Part shown: in pieces, positions 55,547-64,000 of the stretch
Layout: each line of letters begins with the position of its first letter
Numbering within the stretch: position 1 is the stretch's first letter
Origin: Pseudomonas sp. DC1.2
Lineage (GTDB): Bacteria > Pseudomonadota > Gammaproteobacteria > Pseudomonadales > Pseudomonadaceae
DNA length: 64,000 nucleotides
Reading direction: 5' to 3'
Assembly: GCF_034351645.1 (NCBI RefSeq)
Contig: NZ_CP133782.1
Location: 3,849,001-3,913,000, forward strand
The notes under the pieces: model-generated
Databases searched by the model: none
What the model saw: the letters and a program-made list of their open reading frames with translations, nothing else
What the model was told of the DNA's origin: nothing
Position numbers and translations under genes: made by a program

Positions 55547-56641
55547 TTAGAGAACTGCTTTCGGGTAGGAACCCAGCACTTTGAGTGCTACTGCTTCCTG
55601 ACTGATCTTTTCCAGCACGCTTTTGACCAGCGGGTCGCGGTGATGGCCGACGAAATCGATGAAAAACACGTAAGTCCATTTACCACTGCGCGACGGACGA
55701 GTCTCAATGCGGGTCAGATCGATACCGTTGTCGTGAAACGGCACCAACAACTCATGCAATGCGCCTGGCTTGTTGCTCATGGAAACGATGATCGACGTTT
55801 TGTCGTCGCCGGTCGGCGGTACTTCCTGGCTGCCAATGATCAGGAATCGCGTGGAGTTGTCCGGACGATCCTCGATTTTTTCTGCAAGACGGGTCAGACC
55901 GTACAAACCTGCGGCCATGTCGCCGGCAATCGCCGCCGAATTCCACTCACCTTTAACCCGCTTGGCCGCTTCGGCGTTGCTGGAGACGGCCACACGCTCG
56001 ACATTTGGATAATGGGCGTCCAGCCACTTGCGGCACTGGGCCAGGGACTGGGCATGGGAGTAGATGCGACTGATGCTGTCGGTCTTGGTGTTTTCACCGA
56101 CCAACAGATGATGGTGAATCCGCAGCTCAACTTCGCCACAGATCACCATGTCGTGTTCCAGGAAGCTGTCGAGGGTGTGGTTGACCGCGCCTTCGGTGGA
56201 GTTTTCCACCGGGACCACGCCAAAGTTCACCGCACCGGCCGCCACCTCGCGAAACACTTCGTCGATCGCCGCCATGGGTTTGCTGATCACCGCGTGGCCG
56301 AAGTGTTTCATGGCCGCCGCCTGGGTGAAGGTGCCTTCAGGCCCGAGGTATGCGACTTTCAGCGGCTGTTCGAGCGCCAGGCAGGAGGACATGATTTCAC
56401 GGAACAACCGCGCCATCTCCTCATTGCCCAACGGCCCCTGATTGCGCTCCATCACACGCTTGAGCACCTGAGCTTCGCGCTCGGGACGATAGAACACCGG
56501 CACTTCGCCTTCGGCCAGTGAAGCCATCTTTACGCGTGCAACTTCCTGGGCGCAGCGTGCGCGCTCGCTGATCAACTCCAGGACTTTAGTGTCCAGGGCA
56601 TCAATGCGGACGCGCAGTGCCTTGAGTTCTTGCTCAGACAT
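55547..56641 (-). CDS. pheA: Chorismate mutase-prephenate dehydratase (P-protein)
   Basis: This is a 364-residue bifunctional enzyme. An N-terminal AroQ chorismate mutase (about 1-90, starting with LKALRVRIDALDTKVLELIS) is followed by prephenate dehydratase (about 95-270, with GPEGTFTQAAA and the VPVENSTEGAV motif, and TRFLII near the end). A C-terminal ACT domain (about 280-364, with GALHELL and IESRPSR-like IETRPSR) binds phenylalanine for feedback inhibition. It shares one base with the serC stop region upstream, indicating tight coupling. Confidence 0.96.
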   Translation of the reverse strand: MSEQELKALRVRIDALDTKVLELISERARCAQEVARVKMASLAEGEVPVFYRPEREAQVLKRVMERNQGPLGNEEMARLFREIMSSCLALEQPLKVAYLGPEGTFTQAAAMKHFGHAVISKPMAAIDEVFREVAAGAVNFGVVPVENSTEGAVNHTLDSFLEHDMVICGEVELRIHHHLLVGENTKTDSISRIYSHAQSLAQCRKWLDAHYPNVERVAVSSNAEAAKRVKGEWNSAAIAGDMAAGLYGLTRLAEKIEDRPDNSTRFLIIGSQEVPPTGDDKTSIIVSMSNKPGALHELLVPFHDNGIDLTRIETRPSRSGKWTYVFFIDFVGHHRDPLVKSVLEKISQEAVALKVLGSYPKAVL

Positions 56642-57732
56642 TAGCCGTGTTCCTTCTCGAACTCTGCCATGTACGAAACCAGCGCGTTAACCGCAGTGAT
56701 GTCGACGGCGTTATAGATGGAGGCGCGCATGCCGCCCACCGAACGGTGACCCTTGAGGTTCAACAGGCCTCGCTCCTCGGCACCCGCCAGGAAAGGCTTG
56801 TCGAGGCGGTCATCGGCCAAGCGGAACGGCACGTTCATCCACGAGCGGTCCGGCTTGTTGATCGGGTTGCTGTACAAGCCACTGGCGTCAATGAAGTCGT
56901 ACAGCGTGCGCTGCTTGATGTCATTGAGCCTGCCCATGGCTTCAACGCCGCCCTGCTCTTTCAGCCACTCGAAGACCAGGCCAGAGAGGTACCAAGCCAG
57001 TGTCGGCGGCGTGTTGTACATCGAGCCGTTATCGGCCGCGACCTTGTAGTCGAGCATGGTCGGGCACAGGGAGCGCGCGCGACCCAGCAGGTCTTCACGA
57101 ACGATATTCACCAGAATGCCGCTCGGGCCGATGTTCTTTTGAGCACCGGCGTAGATCATGCCGAAACGCGAGATATCCATAGGTCGGGACAGGATGTCCG
57201 AGGACATGTCAGCCACCAGCGGGACGTCGCCGGTTTCGGGAATCCAGTTGAACTCCAGACCGCCGATGGTTTCATTCGGCGCGTAATGGACGTAGGCCGC
57301 GTCCTTGGACAGCTTCCATTCGTTCTGACCGGGAATAGCGAAATAGTCATAAGGCTTGGCGGTTGCGGCCACATTGACGTGACCGTAGCGCGAAGCTTCT
57401 TCAATGGCTTTCTGTGACCAGATACCGGTGTCGATATAGTCGGCCGAGCCATTTTCCGGCAACAGGTTCAGAGGAATCTGAGCAAATTGCTGGCTGGCAC
57501 CGCCCTGCAGAAACAGCACTTTATAGTTCGAAGGGATATTCAGCAGATCACGCAGATCCTGCTCGGCCTTGGTGGCAATCGACACGAACTCATCACTGCG
57601 ATGGCTCATCTCCATGACCGAAAGGCCCTTGCCGTGCCAATCAAGGAGTTCACCCTGGGCGCGCGTCAGGACAGCTTCGGGAAGCGCCGCAGGACCGGCA
57701 CAGAAGTTATAGGCTCTCTTGCTCACATCCAA
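56641..57732 (-). CDS. serC: Phosphoserine aminotransferase
   Basis: This is a 363-residue class V PLP aminotransferase. [14 protein letters not shown], the [11 protein letters not shown] motif and the PLP-Lys site in [12 protein letters not shown] are characteristic. It makes phosphoserine from 3-phosphohydroxypyruvate and also acts in PLP synthesis. The ATG at 57732 gives MDVSKRAYN; a GTG two codons later would give the more usual VSKRAYN start, so the true start is uncertain by two residues. It leads the serC-pheA-hisC-tyrA/aroA-cmk run. Confidence 0.96.
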   Translation of the reverse strand: MDVSKRAYNFCAGPAALPEAVLTRAQGELLDWHGKGLSVMEMSHRSDEFVSIATKAEQDLRDLLNIPSNYKVLFLQGGASQQFAQIPLNLLPENGSADYIDTGIWSQKAIEEASRYGHVNVAATAKPYDYFAIPGQNEWKLSKDAAYVHYAPNETIGGLEFNWIPETGDVPLVADMSSDILSRPMDISRFGMIYAGAQKNIGPSGILVNIVREDLLGRARSLCPTMLDYKVAADNGSMYNTPPTLAWYLSGLVFEWLKEQGGVEAMGRLNDIKQRTLYDFIDASGLYSNPINKPDRSWMNVPFRLADDRLDKPFLAGAEERGLLNLKGHRSVGGMRASIYNAVDITAVNALVSYMAEFEKEHG

Positions 57733-57788
57733 TCTCGCTCTGATTTGGGGGTATCACGTAATAAATAATCAGTCGACACAGACCTCAC

Positions 57789-57894
57789 GGGCAAGCCTTT
57801 GTGGGAACTGGCTTGCCTGCGATTGCATCAGCGCGGTGCTCAAGACACACCGCAGTGCCCGCATCGCGGGCTAGTCCGGCGCCCACAAGAGCCC
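57789..57894. repeat. REPIN between gyrA and serC
   Basis: Two REP-like arms, GGGCAAGCCTTTGTGGGAAC...GGCTTGCCTGCGATTGCATC at the left and GTGCCCGCATCGCGGGCTAG...GCGCCCACAAGAGCCC at the right, face each other across the gap upstream of serC. It is more degenerate than the kdp copy. Confidence 0.6.
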
Positions 57895-57946
57895 TTTCAC
57901 TCAGGATCTTCGGGGGTGTCGAATTTTCAAAAGGGACAAACAACAA

Positions 57947-57970
57947 GGGGGCGAATCTTCATCCGCCCCC
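57947..57970 (-). terminator. Likely terminator of gyrA
   Basis: The stem GGGGGCG / CGCCCCC with a ten-base loop lies 11 bases past the gyrA stop; on the minus strand it is followed by TTGTTGTTTGT, a T-rich but interrupted tail. Confidence 0.7.
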
Positions 57971-57981
57971 TGCATGTCCGC

Positions 57982-60636
57982 TTATTCCTGCGGTTCTTCG
58001 TCGGCTGCGGCGTCGAGCTGCTGGTCTTCGACAGCGCCGTCGATCACGACTTCACCCTCGAACCCTGCACCCTCTTCACCTTCCAGCTCTTCGCCCTCGA
58101 CTTCCGACGGCTCCTGAACCCGCTCCAAACCGACCAACGTTTCATCGCTGGCGAGTTTGATCAGGGTCACGCCTTGGGTGTTACGCCCCAGGCTGGAGAC
58201 TTCGTCGACACGAGTACGAACCAATGTGCCCTGGTCGGAAATCAGCATGATTTCCTCGCCATCAAGCACCTGGACCGCCCCAACCAAGCGACCGTTACGC
58301 TCGTTGCTGACCATGGCGATAACACCTTGACCGCCACGCTTGTACTCAGGGAACTCGGTGATCGCGGTACGCTTGCCGTAACCACGCGCAGAAGCGGTCA
58401 GGATCTGGCTGCCCTCTTCCGGAATCAGCATGGAAATCAGTTTCTGACCTTCCGGCAGACGCATGCCGCGAACGCCGCGAGCGGTACGGCCCATGGCGCG
58501 AACGTCGGACTCTTTGAAGCGAGTGACCTTGCCGCCGTCGGAGAACAGCATGACTTCACGCTCGCCATCGGTAATGGCGGCAGAAATCAGTACGTCGCCC
58601 TCGTCCAGCTCCAGCGCGATCAGACCGACACTGCGTTGACGGCTGAAGGATTCCAGCGGGGTCTTCTTCACAGTACCGTCAGCGGTGGCCATGAAGATGA
58701 AGTGACCCTCGGTGTACTCGTCGACCGGCAGCATGGTGGTGATGTATTCACCATCGCCCAGCGGCAACAGGTTGACCAACGGACGACCGCGGGCAGCGCG
58801 GGACGCTTCCGGAATTTCGTAGGTTTTCAGCCAGTACACTTTGCCTTTGCTGGAGAACAGCAGCAGCGTGGTGTGGCTGTTCGCGACCAGCAGGTGAGCG
58901 ATGTAATCCTCATCCTTGACGCCGGTAGCCGATTTACCTTTACCGCCGCGACGCTGAGCCTGGTACGCAGCCAGTGGCTGGGTCTTGGCGTAGCCACCGT
59001 GGGAGATGGTCACGACGCGCTCTTCTTCCGGGATCATGTCACCCAGAGTCAGGTCCAGACGCGCATCGAGAATTTCGGTGCGGCGCACGTCACCGTATTC
59101 GGCGCGAATCACTTCCAGCTCTTCGCGGATCACTTCCATCAGGCGCGTTGCGCTGTTGAGGATGCGAATCAGCTCGCCGATTTGATTGAGAATCTCCTGG
59201 TACTCGGCCAGCAGCTTTTCATGCTCCAAGCCGGTCAGGCGGTGCAGACGCAGTTCCAGAATGGCTTGCGCCTGTTCTGGCGACAGGAAGTACTTGCCTT
59301 CACGCAGACCGTATTGCGGATCCAGTGTCTCTGGACGGCACGAATCAGCACCGGCACGCTCAACCATTGCAACAACGGCGCTGGATTCCCACGCCATCTT
59401 GATCAGCGCTTCCTTGGCTTCCGACGGTGTCGGCGAAGCCTTGATCAGCGCGATGACCGGGTCGATGTTCGACAAGGCAACCGCTTGACCTTCGAGAATG
59501 TGACCACGCTCGCGTGCTTTACGCAGCTCGAACACGGTACGCCGGGTAACCACTTCGCGACGGTGACGGACGAAGGCTTCCAGCAGATCCTTGAGGTTCA
59601 GGATGCGGGGACGGCCGTCGATCAGCGCCACGATGTTGATACCGAACACCGCTTGCAACTGAGTCTGAGCGTAAAGGTTATTGAGGATGACCTCAGGCAC
59701 TTCGCCGCGACGCAGTTCGATCACGACGCGCATACCGTCTTTGTCAGACTCGTCGCGCAGCTCAGTGATGCCTTCCAGTTTTTTCTCTTTAACCAGCTCG
59801 GCGATCTTCTCGATCAGACGGGCTTTGTTCAACTGGTAAGGCAGTTCGGTGATGACGATTTGCTGACGGCCACCGACCTTGTCGATGTCTTCGATCATCG
59901 AGCGGGCACGCATGTAAATGCGGCCGCGACCGGTACGGTAGGCTTCAATGATGCCGGCACGACCGTTGATGATCGCAGCGGTCGGGAAGTCGGGACCGGG
60001 GATGTAGTGCATCAACTCATCAATGGTCAACTCTGGGTTGTCGATGAGTGCCAGGCAACCGTCGATGACTTCACCAAGGTTGTGCGGCGGAATGTTGGTC
60101 GCCATGCCCACGGCAATACCGCTGGAGCCGTTGACCAACAGGTTGGGAATACGGGTCGGCATGACCGCGGGGATCATTTCGGTGCCGTCGTAGTTCGGCA
60201 CCCAGTCCACGGTTTCTTTGTGCAGGTCAGCCAGCAGCTCGTGCGCCAGCTTGGTCATGCGCACTTCGGTGTATCGCATGGCGGCAGCGTTGTCGCCGTC
60301 CACAGAACCGAAGTTGCCCTGACCGTCTACCAGCAGGTAGCGCAGGGAAAATGGCTGCGCCATCCGAACGATGGTGTCGTATACCGCGGTATCACCGTGA
60401 GGGTGATACTTACCGATCACGTCACCGACAACACGGGCAGATTTCTTGTACGGCTTGTTGAAGTCGTTGCCCAGCTCGCTCATCGCGAACAGCACACGCC
60501 GATGCACGGGCTTCAAGCCATCGCGCGCATCCGGCAACGCCCGACCAACAATTACGCTCATTGCATAATCGAGGTAGGACTGCTTCAGCTCGTCTTCGAT
60601 ATTGACCGGGAGGATTTCTTTGGCCAGTTCGCCCAT
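57982..60636 (-). CDS. gyrA: DNA gyrase subunit A
   Basis: This is an 884-residue subunit of the type II topoisomerase that introduces negative supercoils. Catalytic Tyr122 lies in AMRYTEVRM. The quinolone-resistance positions carry the wild-type residues Thr83 and Asp87 in [15 protein letters not shown]. Six C-terminal beta-propeller blades follow, including the GyrA-box-like QRRGGKGKS. The acidic tail is longer than in E. coli. I placed the start at [10 protein letters not shown] (60636); the frame is open to 60720 but the extra residues are not family-like. It is separated from serC by about 250 bases. Confidence 0.97.
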   Translation of the reverse strand: MGELAKEILPVNIEDELKQSYLDYAMSVIVGRALPDARDGLKPVHRRVLFAMSELGNDFNKPYKKSARVVGDVIGKYHPHGDTAVYDTIVRMAQPFSLRYLLVDGQGNFGSVDGDNAAAMRYTEVRMTKLAHELLADLHKETVDWVPNYDGTEMIPAVMPTRIPNLLVNGSSGIAVGMATNIPPHNLGEVIDGCLALIDNPELTIDELMHYIPGPDFPTAAIINGRAGIIEAYRTGRGRIYMRARSMIEDIDKVGGRQQIVITELPYQLNKARLIEKIAELVKEKKLEGITELRDESDKDGMRVVIELRRGEVPEVILNNLYAQTQLQAVFGINIVALIDGRPRILNLKDLLEAFVRHRREVVTRRTVFELRKARERGHILEGQAVALSNIDPVIALIKASPTPSEAKEALIKMAWESSAVVAMVERAGADSCRPETLDPQYGLREGKYFLSPEQAQAILELRLHRLTGLEHEKLLAEYQEILNQIGELIRILNSATRLMEVIREELEVIRAEYGDVRRTEILDARLDLTLGDMIPEEERVVTISHGGYAKTQPLAAYQAQRRGGKGKSATGVKDEDYIAHLLVANSHTTLLLFSSKGKVYWLKTYEIPEASRAARGRPLVNLLPLGDGEYITTMLPVDEYTEGHFIFMATADGTVKKTPLESFSRQRSVGLIALELDEGDVLISAAITDGEREVMLFSDGGKVTRFKESDVRAMGRTARGVRGMRLPEGQKLISMLIPEEGSQILTASARGYGKRTAITEFPEYKRGGQGVIAMVSNERNGRLVGAVQVLDGEEIMLISDQGTLVRTRVDEVSSLGRNTQGVTLIKLASDETLVGLERVQEPSEVEGEELEGEEGAGFEGEVVIDGAVEDQQLDAAADEEPQE

Positions 60637-61069
60637 GAGAAGCTCGATTCCTTTTTCTGGTGAAACCTCGTCACATCCATATGGGACGAACGAAGCTCGC
60701 CGCTGCAGGCTGAGTGCCATGCACCGACTTACGACAAATCAATAAGTTAAACCATGGATTTGCGCAGTAAAGACAACCCCGCGGGACTGCCTCGGAAAAC
60801 GCCGGATGTTATCACAAGAGCCGCCACGCACCTATCCCCCTGACGAGCATGGAGCATAGTTAGTTGACCGATGACAGGCTTAACGGCGACGAGAGAAGCT
60901 TAGAGCCGTGGTGAATGCAGATTGGGGGCCTGAATGGGGACTCTTTGTTGGCTGCCGCACCTCTTCGCGAACAGACTCCCCCCATGAGATGTTTGTTGTG
61001 CCGACGCGCGCGGTCACACCTCGATCAACGTTGGGGCGAGCCTGGCGAATTATCAGTCGCCCCAGACCC
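60637..61069. other. 433-base gap upstream of gyrA
   Basis: No gene found. The part near 60650-60800 should hold the gyrA promoter and leader. Between 60905 and 61069 there is GC-rich sequence downstream of mtnA with CACCTCTTCGCG, faintly REP-like. I recognised no terminator for mtnA. Confidence 0.45.
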
Positions 61070-62146
61070 TCAATGCAGGCGCTTGCGGCACATCAATTGG
61101 GCCATTTTCGCGGCATCAGGCCGTTCGACGATGCCTTTTTCAGTGACGATCGCATCGATCAAATCGGCCGGGGTCACGTCGAACACCGGGTTGAACGCAT
61201 CGACATCAGCCCCGACCCGCTTGCCGCCGACTTCCAAAAGCTCACGACCATCGCGCTCTTCAATCGGAATCTCGTCGCCACTGGCCAGGGTCATGTCGAT
61301 AGTCGAACTCGGCGCCACCACCATGAAGCGCACGCCGTGATGCATCGCGTTCACCGCCAACTGATACGTACCAATCTTGTTCGCCACGTCGCCATTGGCG
61401 GTGATGCGGTCGGCACCGACGATGACCCAGGTAATACCTTTGGTCTTCATGATGTGGGCGGCGGCAGAGTCAGCATTGAGTGTCACTGGAATGCCTTCGT
61501 TAGCCAGCTCCCAAGCGGTCAGTCGCGAGCCCTGCAGCCACGGACGGGTTTCGTCGGCATAGACGCGCTCGACCATGCCTTCGATAAAGGCACCGCGAAT
61601 AACCCCCAATGCCGTCCCAAAGCCGCCGGTGGCCAGGGCCCCGGTGTTGCAATGGGTCAGGATCGTCTGGGCGTTGCCCTGGTGCTTGCGGATGAGGTCC
61701 ACGCCCAGTTGCGCCATGGTCAGGTTGGCTTCGCGATCACTTTCATGAATGGCGATAGCTTCCGCCTCCAGTGCCGCCAGAGGGTCGGCATGTTCCTTGA
61801 GACGATCCAGGCGGTCACGCATGCGACTCAAGGCCCAAAACAGATTCACCGCCGTTGGACGAGAATCGGCCAGCACCGCGTAATCCTCTTCCCACGAAGC
61901 TTGCCAGTCACCGCCCTCGGCAATCCGGGCGCGGGCCGACAGCACCATGGCATAGGCGGCACTGATGCCAATCGCCGGCGCACCGCGCACCACCATTGAA
62001 CGAATGGCCTCGGCCACGCCAGCCGCGCTGGTGTAGGCGATCCAGGTCTCCTCGAACGGCAAAATACGCTGATCCAGCAGATACAGGGCACCATCACGCC
62101 AATCGATGGCCTTCACCTTCTCCGCAGCCAACAGTCGATCGCGCAT
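61070..62146 (-). CDS. mtnA: Methylthioribose-1-phosphate isomerase
   Basis: This is a 358-residue aldose-ketose isomerase of the eIF2B-like family. [20 protein letters not shown] (about residues 46-65), [20 protein letters not shown] with the catalytic Cys, and [20 protein letters not shown] with the catalytic Asp are all present. It converts methylthioribose-1-phosphate to the ribulose form in methionine salvage. It is divergent from the MtaD-like gene, which acts on a nearby metabolite (methylthioadenosine), so shared control across the 108-base gap is likely. Confidence 0.95.
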   Translation of the reverse strand: MRDRLLAAEKVKAIDWRDGALYLLDQRILPFEETWIAYTSAAGVAEAIRSMVVRGAPAIGISAAYAMVLSARARIAEGGDWQASWEEDYAVLADSRPTAVNLFWALSRMRDRLDRLKEHADPLAALEAEAIAIHESDREANLTMAQLGVDLIRKHQGNAQTILTHCNTGALATGGFGTALGVIRGAFIEGMVERVYADETRPWLQGSRLTAWELANEGIPVTLNADSAAAHIMKTKGITWVIVGADRITANGDVANKIGTYQLAVNAMHHGVRFMVVAPSSTIDMTLASGDEIPIEERDGRELLEVGGKRVGADVDAFNPVFDVTPADLIDAIVTEKGIVERPDAAKMAQLMCRKRLH

Positions 62147-62254
62147 CCCTCACCCCGCACTCATGAACAAAAGCCGCCGATTATAGCGATCCCCCCGCGA
62201 AGACGCTCGGGTATACTTCGCCATCCTTTACAAAAGCACTGGAACCGATCCTCG

Positions 62255-63589
62255 ATGCCCAAACCTGTCGTTGCGCTCGACTTACTATTGCTGCCGACCT
62301 GGCTGGTACCCGTCGAACCCGCTGGCGTGGTCCTCAGGGAGCACGGTCTAGGCATTCGTGATGGCCGCATCGTGTTTATCGGCCCACGCGCCGAAGCGCT
62401 GAAGTGTAACGCTACCGAAGTGCGCGAACTGCCGGATGTCCTGCTCAGTCCCGGCCTCGTCAATGCCCACGGTCATGCGGCGATGACATTGTTCCGCGGC
62501 CTGGCCGATGACCTGCCACTGATGACCTGGCTCGAAAATCACATCTGGCCGGCCGAGGCCAAGTGGGTCAGTGAAGAGTTCGTGCGCGACGGAACGGACC
62601 TTGCCATCGCCGAACAACTCAAAGGCGGCATCACCTGTTTCTCTGACATGTACTTCTTCCCGAAGGTTGCCAGCGAACGGGTTCACAACAGCGGCATTCG
62701 CGCGCAAATCGCGATTCCCATCCTCGATTTCCCGATTCCAGGCGCCAGCACGGCGGACGAAGCCATTCGTCAGGGCGTGGAACTGTTCGGCGATCTCAAG
62801 CACCACGATCGGATAAAAATCACTTTCGGTCCTCACGCCCCCTACACCGTGGGTGACGAAAACCTGGAAAAAGTCCGGGTGATCGCTGAAGAGCTGGACG
62901 CCTCGATTCACATGCATGTCCACGAAACGGCCTTCGAAGTGCAGCAGGCCGTCGAACAGCGTGGCGAACGTCCACTGGCCCGCCTCGCCCGTCTTGGTCT
63001 ACTGGGGCCGCGCTTCCAAGCGGTTCACATGACCCAGATCAGCGAGGAAGACCTCGCATTGCTGGTAGAAAGCAACACCCATGTCATTCATTGCCCTGAG
63101 TCAAACCTGAAACTGGCCAGCGGCTTTTGCCCGGTCGAGCGCTTGTGGCAAGCCGGGGTAAACGTTGCCGTCGGTACCGATGGCGCGGCCAGCAACAATG
63201 ACCTCGACTTGCTCGGCGAAACCCGCACCGCCGCACTGCTGGCCAAGGCCGTCGCCGGCTCGGCAACAGCGCTGGATGCCCACAGAGCCTTGCGCATGGC
63301 CACTCTGAACGGTGCCCGCGCACTGGGCATGGAGGCTGAGGTCGGCTCGCTGGAAATCGGCAAGGCCGCTGACATCGTCGCATTCGACCTGTCGGGCCTG
63401 GCGCAACAACCGGTCTACGACCCGGTGTCGCAGCTGATTTACGCCACCAGTCGCGACTGCGTAAAACACCTCTGGGTTGCCGGCAAGCAACTGCTCGACG
63501 ACGGACGCCTGACCCGTCTGGATGAAGAACAGCTGTGCGCCACTGCCAAAGCCTGGGGCCAACGCATCAGCGGCCATACCGAATCGTAA
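62255..63589 (+). CDS. TRZ/ATZ-family amidohydrolase, MTA/SAH deaminase-like
   Basis: This is a 444-residue metal-dependent hydrolase. The metal-binding motif [14 protein letters not shown] (HxH, about residues 69-82), the [11 protein letters not shown] segment, the FGPHAPYTV motif and [16 protein letters not shown] (metal Asp) place it among 5-methylthioadenosine/S-adenosylhomocysteine deaminases (MtaD). It would deaminate MTA to methylthioinosine, feeding purine and methylthioribose salvage. Its neighbour mtnA works in the same salvage pathway. It is 56 bases before ubiG on the same strand. Confidence 0.9.
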   Translation: MPKPVVALDLLLLPTWLVPVEPAGVVLREHGLGIRDGRIVFIGPRAEALKCNATEVRELPDVLLSPGLVNAHGHAAMTLFRGLADDLPLMTWLENHIWPAEAKWVSEEFVRDGTDLAIAEQLKGGITCFSDMYFFPKVASERVHNSGIRAQIAIPILDFPIPGASTADEAIRQGVELFGDLKHHDRIKITFGPHAPYTVGDENLEKVRVIAEELDASIHMHVHETAFEVQQAVEQRGERPLARLARLGLLGPRFQAVHMTQISEEDLALLVESNTHVIHCPESNLKLASGFCPVERLWQAGVNVAVGTDGAASNNDLDLLGETRTAALLAKAVAGSATALDAHRALRMATLNGARALGMEAEVGSLEIGKAADIVAFDLSGLAQQPVYDPVSQLIYATSRDCVKHLWVAGKQLLDDGRLTRLDEEQLCATAKAWGQRISGHTES

Positions 63590-63645
63590 GTCTCCCGGAC
63601 CGAAACCGGGGCAACAGCATTTTTGAAGTTTAGAGGACTTAAACC

Positions 63646-64000
63646 ATGAGCAACGTCGACTACGCAGAAATCGCCAAATTCGAAGCCCTGGCCCACCGTT
63701 GGTGGGACCGCGAAAGCGAGTTCAAGCCACTGCACGATATCAATCCGCTGCGGGTCAATTGGATTGACGAACGGGTCAATCTGGCCGGCAAGAAAATCCT
63801 CGACGTCGGCTGCGGCGGCGGCATCCTCAGCGAAGCCATGGCCCAGCGCGGCGCCACCGTGATGGGTATCGACATGGGCGAAGCCCCCCTGGCGGTGGCT
63901 CAACTGCATCAACTCGAATCCGGCGTGAGCGTTGAGTATCGACAGATCACCGCCGAAGCCCTGGCCGAAGAAATGCCCGAGCAGTTCGACGTGGTCACGT
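63646..64000 (+). CDS. ubiG: UbiG, ubiquinone O-methyltransferase (cut by window edge)
   Basis: The first 118 residues are present. [20 protein letters not shown] and the SAM-binding motif [20 protein letters not shown] followed by GIDMGEAPL are those of UbiG. UbiG methylates hydroxyl groups at two steps of ubiquinone synthesis. The start follows GAGGACTTAAACC at 63633. The order MtaD-like gene then ubiG is common in Pseudomonas. The C-terminal half lies beyond the window. Confidence 0.95.
   Translation, partial: MSNVDYAEIAKFEALAHRWWDRESEFKPLHDINPLRVNWIDERVNLAGKKILDVGCGGGILSEAMAQRGATVMGIDMGEAPLAVAQLHQLESGVSVEYRQITAEALAEEMPEQFDVVT

Noticed and set aside
57799..60663. 954-codon plus-strand reading frame opposite gyrA
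   Set aside because: It lies entirely antisense to gyrA, is rich in His, Gln and Arg as expected from reversed GC-rich codons, and has no domain.
1..64000. CRISPR arrays, tRNA and rRNA genes
   Set aside because: No regularly spaced direct repeats and no cloverleaf or rRNA-like sequence were seen in the gaps.

Overview
The window looks like a Pseudomonas chromosome, most likely of the P. fluorescens group. The right end carries the conserved pseudomonad block gyrA-serC-pheA-hisC-tyrA/aroA-cmk-rpsA-ihfB. The O-antigen locus lies between ihfB and wbpM-comEA, as is usual in Pseudomonas. REP/REPIN-type repeats sit in several gaps.

Layout. Positions 1-2.6 kb hold a cut-off N-terminus, a CHAD-domain protein, a small lipoprotein and a patatin-like phospholipase. 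2.7-10.8 kb is a complete K+ uptake locus, kdpFABC with kdpDE, all on the minus strand. 11-17.8 kb holds an ethanolamine-type permease, a DUF2897 peptide, a DUF1989 protein with a GntR regulator, a TetR regulator whose C-terminus is frameshifted, a FabF-like ketoacyl synthase with an SDR, and comEA.

17.9-48.2 kb is the surface-polysaccharide locus, read almost entirely on the minus strand. From its promoter side it runs rmlB-rmlD-rmlA, a GT2, a WbpV-like SDR, a WbpL-like initiating transferase, relics of rmlA and rmlC, wzm-wzt, a methyltransferase/GT2/GT2 fusion, a WsaF-like GT and a small orphan. It continues with a three-gene set resembling the mycobacterial decaprenyl-phospho-arabinose pathway (HAD-UbiA fusion, DprE1-like, DprE2-like), a GT-C-like membrane protein, an epimerase, a flavin oxidoreductase, a methyltransferase and GtrA. 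It ends with one plus-strand AT-rich giant membrane protein, an IS66 scar, a GT2 and wbpM.

Working model (inference): a rhamnose-containing O-chain is started by the WbpL-like enzyme, extended by the GT2/WsaF-type enzymes and exported by Wzm/Wzt. A polyprenyl-phosphate-linked pentofuranose is made separately, may be flipped by GtrA and may be added in the periplasm by one or both large membrane proteins. No intact rmlC is present in the window, so RmlC must be encoded elsewhere if dTDP-L-rhamnose is made.

48.5-64 kb is housekeeping: LapA-like protein, IHF-beta, ribosomal protein S1, CMP kinase, the aromatic/serine biosynthesis operon, GyrA, then MtnA, an MtaD-like deaminase and the start of ubiG. 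I saw no tRNA, rRNA or CRISPR array.
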